Source of the DNA: Aquipseudomonas alcaligenes MRY13-0052
GTDB lineage: Bacteria > Pseudomonadota > Gammaproteobacteria > Pseudomonadales > Pseudomonadaceae
Reading direction: 5' to 3'
DNA: 64,000 nucleotides
Assembly: GCA_000474255.1 (NCBI GenBank)
Contig: BATO01000003.1
Coordinates: 1 to 64,000, forward strand
Shown here one piece after another: positions 26,015 through 32,409 of the stretch. A model generated the notes under the pieces. The model worked only from the letters and a program-made list of their open reading frames with translations. It did not search any database and was not told the origin of the DNA. A program made the position numbers and the translations under genes. The first letter of the stretch is position 1, and every line of letters starts with the position of its first letter.

Positions 26015-27058
26015 ATGACCGACCAGACCCAGCAATTCGCCAGCGACAACTACTCGGGCATCTGCCCCGAAGTCTGGGCCGCCATGGCCGAGGCCAACCA
26101 CGGCCACGACCGCGCCTACGGCGACGACCAGTGGACGGCCCGCGCCGCCGACCATTTCCGCCGCCTGTTCGAGACCGACTGCGAAGTGTTCTTCGCCTTC
26201 AACGGCACCGCCGCCAACTCCCTGGCCCTGGCCTCGATGTGCCAGAGCTACCACAGCGTGATCTGTTCCGAGACGGCCCACGTCGAGACCGACGAGTGCG
26301 GCGCGCCGGAGTTCTTCTCCAACGGGTCCAAGCTGCTGCTGGCCCGCACCGAGCAGGGCAAGATGACCCCGGAGGCGGTCCGCGAGATCGCCCTCAAGCG
26401 CCAGGACATCCACTACCCCAAGCCGCGCGTGGTCACCCTCACCCAGGCCACCGAAGTAGGCACTCTCTACCGCCCGGAAGAGATTCGCGCCATCAGCGAC
26501 GTGTGCAAGGAACTGGGCCTGCGCCTGCACATGGACGGCGCGCGCTTCTCCAATGCCTGCGCCTTCCTCGGTTGCTCCCCGGCGGACCTGACCTGGAAGG
26601 CCGGCGTCGATGTGCTGTGCTTCGGCGGCACCAAGAACGGCATGGCGGTGGGCGAGGCCATCCTCTTCTTCAACCATGAACTGGCCGAGGATTTCGACTA
26701 CCGCTGCAAGCAGGCCGGCCAGCTGGCCTCGAAGATGCGCTTCCTCTCCGCCCCCTGGGTAGGCCTGCTGCAGGACGACGCCTGGCTGCATTACGCCAAC
26801 CACGCCAACAGCTGCGCCCAGTTGCTGGCCGAGCTGGTGGCGGACGTGCCGGGCGTCAGCCTGATGTTCCCGGTGGAAGCCAACGGCGTGTTCCTGCAGA
26901 TGTCGGAACCGGCGCTGGACTACCTGCGTGCCCGCAACTGGCGCTTCTACACCTTCATCGGTGCTGGTGGCGCGCGCTTCATGTGCTCCTGGGACACCGA
27001 GAAGGAGCGCGTGCGCGAGCTCGCTGCCGATATCCGCGCGGCCATGGCCAATACCTGA
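26015..27058 (+). CDS. ltaE: low-specificity L-threonine aldolase
   Basis: 347 residues of the PLP fold type I aldolases. PLP lysine in VLCFGGTKNGMAVGEA, early motif FASDNYSGICPEVWAAMAEAN, HMDGARFSNA with the cofactor Asp. It cleaves threonine or allo-threonine to glycine and acetaldehyde and can act on related beta-hydroxy amino acids. In this cluster it links glycine to the betaine pathway; the P. aeruginosa counterpart beside gbc is called ltaA. Start ATG 26015 has an AAGGA site. Confidence 0.94.
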   Translation: MTDQTQQFASDNYSGICPEVWAAMAEANHGHDRAYGDDQWTARAADHFRRLFETDCEVFFAFNGTAANSLALASMCQSYHSVICSETAHVETDECGAPEFFSNGSKLLLARTEQGKMTPEAVREIALKRQDIHYPKPRVVTLTQATEVGTLYRPEEIRAISDVCKELGLRLHMDGARFSNACAFLGCSPADLTWKAGVDVLCFGGTKNGMAVGEAILFFNHELAEDFDYRCKQAGQLASKMRFLSAPWVGLLQDDAWLHYANHANSCAQLLAELVADVPGVSLMFPVEANGVFLQMSEPALDYLRARNWRFYTFIGAGGARFMCSWDTEKERVRELAADIRAAMANT

Positions 27059-27065
27059 TCCTCTC

Positions 27066-27086
27066 CGGCCCGGAATCTCCGGGCCG
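27066..27086 (+). terminator. hairpin after threonine aldolase gene
   Basis: CGGCCCGGA-atc-TCCGGGCCG, a perfect 9-bp stem seven bases after the stop codon, without a T-run. Confidence 0.65.
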
Positions 27087-27176
27087 ACGCCCCTCCCCCG
27101 GCGGCGCGAACCTCCAGGCACAGCACGGGGGAGATATCCCCCGCTGCGCGCTTATCCTCGATTCCGGTGCATCACC

Positions 27177-27191
27177 CTGTGGACAAGCTGT
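27177..27191. repeat. CTGTGGAYAAGCTGT repeat 4
   Basis: CTGTGGACAAGCTGT, containing TGTGGACAA (one base from the DnaA consensus). Confidence 0.7.
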
Positions 27192-27257
27192 AGAGCGACC
27201 GCCACGGCCCCGGCGGTACGGCGCCCCTGGGCAATCGCTCACTTCGTGAGCAAATTC

Positions 27258-27322
27258 AATCAGTTACGTAAATTCTGCACACAGTTTCTGTGCGGCACTC
27301 TGTACGCAAGCTGTGGATAGAA
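27258..27322. repeat. extended repeat unit, second copy
   Basis: Starts AATCAGTTACGTAAATTC, includes the hairpin CACAGTTTCTGTG, and ends CAAGCTGTGGATAG. It follows the order of the unit at 24776-24840. Confidence 0.6.
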
Positions 27323-27472
27323 TGCTGCAGGCCAATAACCACATGACCTGCAGACCATCGCTCGTTTTCTAATCAGCCCTGAAAGCCCCATGTTGCCTGG
27401 AGCCGGGTTTCTGCGAGCGGTGCCCAGCAGGCAGTGAGCAGAACAGGTTTTCCCCTGCTGCGGTGGATGCCT

Positions 27473-27487
27473 CTGTGGACAAGCTGT
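27473..27487. repeat. CTGTGGAYAAGCTGT repeat 5
   Basis: CTGTGGACAAGCTGT, followed by GCGGCG as after repeat 3. Confidence 0.7.
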
Positions 27488-27760
27488 GCGGCGTTCGCTA
27501 AAGGCACCAGCCCGCAAGGCATGCGTGCTTCAGCCTATTTATCGAACGATTTCAGGGGGATGGGAGCAACCTTGTGCACAGCTGCTGTGCAAGGAGCTGT
27601 GACCAGCCTGTGCATAACTCCTTGCAGGCCACGGGCTGCGGTGGATACAGGCGTTAGATCAATCCGTAACCAGCACGCCGTGCACCTCGAAGAGTCGCTG
27701 CAGCCCTTGCCGGGCGGGGCCTTCATCCAGCTGAACAACCCACAGATTCGCTGTACCAGC

Positions 27761-27775
27761 CTGTGGACAAGCTGT
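27761..27775. repeat. CTGTGGAYAAGCTGT repeat 6
   Basis: CTGTGGACAAGCTGT, 59 bp beyond the gbcB stop codon. Confidence 0.7.
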
Positions 27776-27833
27776 TCACCGAGCGGCAGGAGCCCCGCAG
27801 GGCGGGGCCTGGCGAGGATCGTACGTTTTCTGC

Positions 27834-28937
27834 TCAGTAGTCGATGGCCACGTCGCCCTTGGGCACGCTGCAGCAGGACAGGATGTAGCCCTCGGCGACG
27901 TCTTCGTCAGTGATCCCGCCGTTGTGCTCCATCTCCACCTCACCGGCGGTCTTCATCACCTTGCAGGTGCCGCAGATGCCCATGCCGCAGGCCTTGGGGA
28001 TGTGCAGCCCGAGCTTGGCCGCCGCCGCATGCACGGTTTCACCGGGCGCCACGCGAATGCTCTTGCCGGTGCTGGTGAAGTCCACCTGGTGCAGATCGGC
28101 CGCGGGTACGGGCGGCGCGTCCGCCGCTTCGGCCGCCAGCTCCTTCACTTCCTCGCGGATTTCCGGCGGCGTGGGGCCGAAGGCCTCTTCGTGGTAGCGC
28201 CGCATGTCGAAGCCGTTGGCTTCCAGCAGTCGCTTGATCGCGCTCATGTAGGGCGTGGGGCCGCAGCAGAAGATCTCGCGCTCCATGAAGTCGGGGGCGA
28301 TCAGCTGCAGCATCGGCTGGCTGAGGTAGCCGCGGTAGCCGGACCAGGTTTCGCCGATGTCGTATTTCTCGCAGACCAGGTGCAGCTTGAAGTTGTTGAT
28401 GCGCGAGGCCATGTGGCGCAGCTCGCGGTGGTAGATGATGTCCTTCGGCGTGCGCGCGCTGTGGACGAAGACCATGTCGACGTTGGCACTGGTGTCGAAG
28501 AACCAGCGTGCCATGGACATCACCGGGGTGATGCCGACGCCGCCGGACAGGTAGAGCACCTTGTCGGCGGGGAAGTCGATGGCGTTGAACAGGCCCACCG
28601 GGCCGTGCACCGGGATGACGTCACCTTCCTTGAGGTTGTCGTGCAGCCAGTTGGAGACCTTGCCGCCCGGCACACGCTTGATGGTGATGGAGAAGCTGTA
28701 GGGCACCGAGGGCGAGCTGGAGATGGTGTAGGAGCGCATGATCGGCAGGCCGTCGATCTCCAGCTCCAGGGTCACGAACTGCCCCGGCTTGAAGAAGAAC
28801 ACCATGGGCTGGTCGGCCATGAAGCAGAAGGTGCGCACGTCCCAGGTCTCCTGGACGACCTTTACGCAGCGCACCAGATGACGGCCGTTGGCCCAGGTCT
28901 GTGTCGTCACCGGATTCAGGAAGCTGTTGCTGCTCAT
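27834..28937 (-). CDS. gbcB: glycine betaine monooxygenase reductase subunit
   Basis: 367 residues: FAD-binding ferredoxin-reductase domain (RSYTISSSPSVPYSFSITIKR gives the flavin motif), NAD-binding domain (LYLSGGVGITPVMSMARWF), and a C-terminal plant-type 2Fe-2S ferredoxin with CGMGICGTCKV and a distal Cys in LSCCSV. It passes electrons from NADH to the Rieske subunit GbcA. The start MSSNSFLNP at 28937 is preferred (GGAG site); the frame is open to 29006. Divergent from gbcA with a 349-bp shared regulatory region. Confidence 0.95.
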   Translation of the reverse strand: MSSNSFLNPVTTQTWANGRHLVRCVKVVQETWDVRTFCFMADQPMVFFFKPGQFVTLELEIDGLPIMRSYTISSSPSVPYSFSITIKRVPGGKVSNWLHDNLKEGDVIPVHGPVGLFNAIDFPADKVLYLSGGVGITPVMSMARWFFDTSANVDMVFVHSARTPKDIIYHRELRHMASRINNFKLHLVCEKYDIGETWSGYRGYLSQPMLQLIAPDFMEREIFCCGPTPYMSAIKRLLEANGFDMRRYHEEAFGPTPPEIREEVKELAAEAADAPPVPAADLHQVDFTSTGKSIRVAPGETVHAAAAKLGLHIPKACGMGICGTCKVMKTAGEVEMEHNGGITDEDVAEGYILSCCSVPKGDVAIDY

Positions 28938-29016
28938 ACGCATCTCCGCGCGGCCGGACGTCGGCCCCATATGAAGCGGATTCTGCGTAAGCGAAAAAAC
29001 GCCCACTTACCTAGCT

Positions 29017-29041
29017 GCGACATTCACATGCTCATCGCGAC
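29017..29041. promoter_or_regulatory. candidate GbdR operator, GCGAC-N15-GCGAC, gbcB/gbcA spacer
   Basis: Two GCGAC words exactly 20 bp apart (29017-29021 and 29037-29041), the right one in CGCGACCTGC. The same arrangement with matching flanks occurs at 59254-59278 between sdaB and betX. Direct repeats two helical turns apart suit an AraC-family activator; GbdR is known to activate both gene sets. It lies 80-104 bp before gbcB and about 246-270 bp before gbcA. Confidence 0.65.
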
Positions 29042-29286
29042 CTGCCAGCAGCACCAAGGGCTGCGGAGTCGGAAACGGATGTGGCCGTGTCGCCCATGGA
29101 TAAGGTCGGGTCAGGCCCCGACGCCACACTCAGCCCCAGCCGAACACAAGCAATCGAGCGACATTCCCCCCTCTATCAGCGCGCTATCGGCAGCGTCGGA
29201 AGGGGAGGTGAAGCCGCCTTGCGTCATGACCGAAAGCCATATTTCGCGGCGGCCGCCCAAGGCGCCCCGCCATTGAGGAGTCAACG

Positions 29287-30576
29287 ATGGATATCACTTC
29301 CACCCTGAGTCTGGGCGACCCGCTGGAACCGGCGCGCAAGGCGACCGCAGAGATGCTGCGCGAGCGCGACCACAGCTTCTCGCTGCCGCAACCCTTCTAC
29401 AACGACGAGCGCCTGTTCCAGATCGACATGCAGGAGATCTTCCACAAGGAGTGGCTGATCGCCGGGATGACCTGCGAGATCCCCGCCAAGGGCAACTACC
29501 TGACCCTGCAGATCGGCGATAACCCGGTCATTGTGTTGCGCGGCGCCGAAGGGCAGGTGCATGCCTTCCACAACGTCTGCCGCCACCGTGGCTCGCGCCT
29601 GTGCGTCAGCGAAAAGGGCAAGGTCGCCAAGCTGGTCTGCCCCTACCACCAGTGGACCTATGAGCTGGACGGGCGCCTGCTGTTCGCCGGCACCGAGATG
29701 GGTGCCGACTTCGACCTCAAAGACTACAGCCTCAAGCCGGTGAAGGTGAAGACCGCCGGCGGCTACATCTTCATCTCCCTGGCCGAGAACCCGCCGGCCA
29801 TCGACGACTTCCTCTCCACCCTGGCCCATTACATGGAGCCTTACGACATGGAGAACACCAAGGTCGCGGTGCAGACCACGCTGCGGGAGAAGGCCAACTG
29901 GAAGCTGGTGCTCGAGAACAACCGCGAGTGCTACCACTGCAACGGCTCGCACCCCGAACTGCTCAACACCCTGCTGGAGTGGGACGACGTCACCGACCCC
30001 CGCGCCAGCCAGGCGTTCAAGGACCAGGTGGCGGCCTGTACCACTGCCTGGGATGCCGAGAAGATCCCCTATGCCCACGCCAGCTTCGGCCTGCGCAACC
30101 GCATCGTGCGCATGCCGCTGCTGCAGGGCACCGTGTCCATGACCATGGACGGCAAGCAGGGCAGCAAGAAACTCATGGGCCGCATCCAGAACCCGGACCT
30201 GGGCTCCATGCGCATCCTCCACCTGCCGCATTCCTGGAACCACTGCATGGGCGATCACATGATCGTCTTCACCGTGTGGCCCATCAGCGCCCAGGAAACC
30301 GTGGTCACCACCAAGTGGCTGGTGCACAAGGACGCGGTGGAAGGCGTGGACTACGACGTGGCGCGCCTGCGCGAAGTCTGGGACGCGACCAACGACCAGG
30401 ACCGCCGCCTCGCCGAGGAAAACCAGCGCGGCATCAACTCCACCGCCTACCAGCCGGGCCCCTACTCCAAGACCTACGAGTTCGGCGTGATCAACTTCCT
30501 CGACTGGTACAGCGAGCGGATGCTCAACAACCTGGGCGACGTCCCGGCTACCCGCCTGCGCCAGGTCGGCGAATAG
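29287..30576 (+). CDS. gbcA: glycine betaine monooxygenase oxygenase (Rieske) subunit
   Basis: 429 residues. Rieske 2Fe-2S site NVCRHRGSRLC...LVCPYHQWTYE (Cys-x-His, Cys-x2-His) around residues 97-125, followed by the mononuclear-iron domain (LENNRECYHCNGSHPELL carries the Asn/Glu and two His expected of the facial triad region). It demethylates glycine betaine to dimethylglycine, releasing formaldehyde. The ATG has a GAGGAG site. A short hydrophobic frame and a terminator follow. Confidence 0.96.
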   Translation: MDITSTLSLGDPLEPARKATAEMLRERDHSFSLPQPFYNDERLFQIDMQEIFHKEWLIAGMTCEIPAKGNYLTLQIGDNPVIVLRGAEGQVHAFHNVCRHRGSRLCVSEKGKVAKLVCPYHQWTYELDGRLLFAGTEMGADFDLKDYSLKPVKVKTAGGYIFISLAENPPAIDDFLSTLAHYMEPYDMENTKVAVQTTLREKANWKLVLENNRECYHCNGSHPELLNTLLEWDDVTDPRASQAFKDQVAACTTAWDAEKIPYAHASFGLRNRIVRMPLLQGTVSMTMDGKQGSKKLMGRIQNPDLGSMRILHLPHSWNHCMGDHMIVFTVWPISAQETVVTTKWLVHKDAVEGVDYDVARLREVWDATNDQDRRLAEENQRGINSTAYQPGPYSKTYEFGVINFLDWYSERMLNNLGDVPATRLRQVGE

Positions 30577-30580
30577 GGCC

Positions 30581-30655
30581 ATGAGCCTGAGCCTCGGGTT
30601 CATCCTGCTGCTCACCCTCTACGCAGCGCTGGCCTGCCGCAAAGGCCGGCGCTGA
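30581..30655 (+). CDS. possible 24-residue membrane peptide after gbcA
   Basis: ATG four bases after the gbcA stop opens a frame for MSLSLGFILLLTLYAALACR plus KGRR: a single hydrophobic helix with a basic end, the composition of genuine small membrane proteins. The spacing suggests translational coupling. No separate ribosome site better than the gbcA end is visible. Plausible but unproven. Confidence 0.4.
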   Translation: MSLSLGFILLLTLYAALACRKGRR

Positions 30656-30692
30656 GAGGCAACACACTGAGGTCCCGCAAGGGACACCCCTC

Positions 30693-30731
30693 GCCCCCGT
30701 CAGGACGTCGGCCCTGGTGGGGGCTTTTTTT
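30693..30731 (+). terminator. rho-independent terminator of gbcA
   Basis: GCCCCCGTCAGG pairs, with G-T pairs and one mismatch, to CCTGGTGGGGGC, followed by seven T. About 120 bp after the gbcA stop, it closes the gbcA transcript and marks the left edge of the accessory block. Confidence 0.85.
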
Positions 30732-30842
30732 GCACAGGCCCCGCGCGCTCGACGCCAGGCCAACAGGCCCCGACGGCCCGGGCCTCAGCCCGGTAAACCG
30801 ACACGGAGCAGGGGTCGAGGGGCCTTCCCGAATGGCGTGAGC

Positions 30843-31220
30843 CTATGCGCCTGGGCGCTGGCAGGTCTTGAGCAGGCGTCGGATGGCCTTGTTGATGCTG
30901 CGCTTGCCCAGGTCTTCGACTGAGAACCAGCGGCAGTCGGCGATCTCGTTCAGCGGCGTGGGCTGCTGGGACTCCGGCATCGGCGCTTCGAAAACGTAGT
31001 GAAGGGTCGTGTACAGCTCCAGGGGCGCAATGTAGTCGAGGGTCTCGACCGCGAGCCCGGTCTCCTCCACCAGTTCGCGGAACGCCGCCTGCCCGGGCGC
31101 TTCATCCGCCTCGATCCGGCCGCCTGGCAACGTCCACTTCGACTTGGGTTTGCGCACGAAGAGGATCTTGTTTTCCAGGCGGCAGATGACGGTCGCCCGT
31201 TCTTTGATTGCCCTGCCCAT
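30843..31220 (-). CDS. Nudix hydrolase
   Basis: 125 residues with a complete Nudix box GGRIEADEAPGQAAFRELVE plus ETGL, fitting GX5EX7REUXEEXGU, in a short one-domain enzyme. It should hydrolyse a nucleoside diphosphate-linked substrate with Mg2+. The start at 31220 is taken (MGRAIKERATVICRLENK); GTG at 31238 is the alternative. It stands alone between the gbcA terminator and the fimbrial block, with no clear link to either. Confidence 0.88.
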   Translation of the reverse strand: MGRAIKERATVICRLENKILFVRKPKSKWTLPGGRIEADEAPGQAAFRELVEETGLAVETLDYIAPLELYTTLHYVFEAPMPESQQPTPLNEIADCRWFSVEDLGKRSINKAIRRLLKTCQRPGA

Positions 31221-31752
31221 CTGCTCACCCCCTGCCACTGCGTTGAAAGACCGGAACGGTCACGAAAACCCTCGTAACCAAGGCAAGAAGGGCGCCAGAC
31301 ATGGCTGGCCCCCACACGAGAACGCGCCTGTATCTAACGTTAGGCGCCCTTGGCGATATCTGCCTCACGCAGAACGTTGGAACAGGGCTTTCCGGGGAAG
31401 ATTCCCGGTCTATTCGCCGCGGCAGGCGAATCCGGTCCGTACTTCGGGTGAAGACACCCGCGAAAAGCAGGCGGTAAACGAGGCGTGGATGCGCAGAAAG
31501 ACCGGAAGCCCGACGGAAATTTCTGCGAGGCGGATGGAGGAGTATCCCACGTGTCACGAGGAAGTTTGTAGGTCGGATTAGTCCGACTTACCACCGAACC
31601 GGACCGGGTTCACAGCCTTGCGCCAAAGGACCGGGATAATGCGAAACCATCAGGTTCCTACAGTTAGGACCTACAAAAAATCCGGATCGCCAAAGTGTGG
31701 ATCGTAGGAACCATCTGATTTTTACTCAGTTCAGCCTGTAAGGAGTGCTGAG
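31221..31752. other. 532-bp spacer with fimbrial-subunit promoter and inverted repeats
   Basis: No credible gene. It holds a GTAGGTCGGA/TCCGACTTAC palindrome (about 31567-31592) and, next to the following gene, the inverted repeat GGTTCCTAC (31653-31661) with GTAGGAACC (31704-31712). The last 130 bp are AT-rich compared with the surroundings. Confidence 0.6.
31653..31712. promoter_or_regulatory. GGTTCCTAC-N42-GTAGGAACC inverted repeat upstream of the mini-fimbrial gene
   Basis: Perfect 9-bp arms, with an extra TTAGGACCTAC between them; the arm nearer the gene ends 41 bp before its ATG. The GTAGGAA word recurs in three other promoter regions of this block, so it is probably the operator of one of its NarL-type regulators. 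Confidence 0.55.
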
Positions 31753-32061
31753 ATGAAACGACTACTGAATATTCCCCTCCTCGCCCTCATCTGCGTCGCC
31801 GGCCTGGCCCACGCGGAAAACGCGTCACCGACCCTAGGACAGATCACTTTCGTGGGAAGCATCTGCAAGGACCTTTGCGATACCCCTACAAGCACCTGGC
31901 TCGAACATGTAGGACGCCGCAGCGGCCTCAGCCCCATCGGCCGATCAGAGCCCAGCGGGCGCGGCCATTGCGCAGGCCTGGGTGAAACCAGCTCGGTGAG
32001 CATGACCAGCATCGCCTCCCGCACGGGCGACGCCGGGATCATCACGGTGATCTACAACTGA
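31753..32061 (+). CDS. very small fimbrial-like subunit
   Basis: 102 residues with a signal peptide (MKRLLNIPLLALICVAGLAHA). The mature start ENASPTLGQITFVGSICKDLC looks like the first strand of chaperone-usher pilins (GxITFxGxI, then Cys), and the end DAGIITVIYN looks like their last strand. The middle is only about 50 residues, so the mature protein is about half the size of a normal 150-160-residue pilin. Good AAGGAG site. It is convergent with the usher gene. It could be a minimal pilin, a capping subunit, or an internally deleted remnant. Confidence 0.65.
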   Translation: MKRLLNIPLLALICVAGLAHAENASPTLGQITFVGSICKDLCDTPTSTWLEHVGRRSGLSPIGRSEPSGRGHCAGLGETSSVSMTSIASRTGDAGIITVIYN

Positions 32062-32409
32062 GGCCGTATGCCGAGCACACCGCGAACGCCGATCCGGTAC
32101 GCGTCACTGCGAGCCGCCATCGCACGGGGTCGTGCATGGCGGCAAGGCGGGAAGGATTAGCTTGATCGATCAGCAAGTTGCTGGCGCGAAGCCGGAGTCC
32201 GCGGCCATCGACCTGCTGGGGCAAGCCTGCTTGCACATCGGTCAAGACCGTGCGGTGGATGGTCCAGGAGGCGCGATGAAGGCTGGCGAGCCTGCGATCG
32301 AGGGGCGAGTCCGCCGACTCGGAACCCTGGATCGCGTGCCGACCACGGACGCATCAGCACCGGTCCGAGCGCCCGCGTACATGCATGGCGAGCCGCACGG
32401 CCGGCGGAA
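32062..32409. other. 348-bp spacer between mini-fimbrial gene and usher
   Basis: Contains a hairpin at 32113-32143 (GCCGCCATCGCACG facing CGTGCATGGCGGC, one bulge) that may end transcription of the mini-fimbrial gene. Otherwise no gene or recognisable element; a pilin or adhesin gene could once have stood here, but nothing in the frames shows it. Confidence 0.5.

Larger units (their letters stand above)
27087..27833. other. 747-bp non-coding spacer rich in DnaA-box-like repeats
   Basis: No open frame here has the composition of a gene. It holds repeats of CTGTGGACAAGCTGT at 27177-27191, 27473-27487 and 27761-27775, partial forms CTGTGGATAG (27311-27320) and CTGTGCATAA (27608-27617), the extended unit 27258-27322, and a TTGTGCACAGCTGCTGTGCAA palindrome at 27573-27592. 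The unusual length of this spacer between ltaE and gbcB, with regularly recurring words, suggests a protein-binding array rather than decayed genes. Confidence 0.7.

Noticed and set aside
27434-27913. Plus-strand frame of 159 codons in the ltaE-gbcB spacer.
   Set aside because: It runs through the repeat array into the 3' end of gbcB and has no protein-like pattern.
31330-31348. TCTAACGTTAGGCGCC looks like integron attC core words (TAAC, GTTAGGC).
   Set aside because: The two core words are fused head to head without the folded central part of an attC site, and there is no integrase or cassette array nearby.
31225-31557. Minus-strand frame of 110 codons upstream of the Nudix gene.
   Set aside because: Arg/Pro/Ser-rich, no start site, and it crosses a palindrome; judged non-coding.
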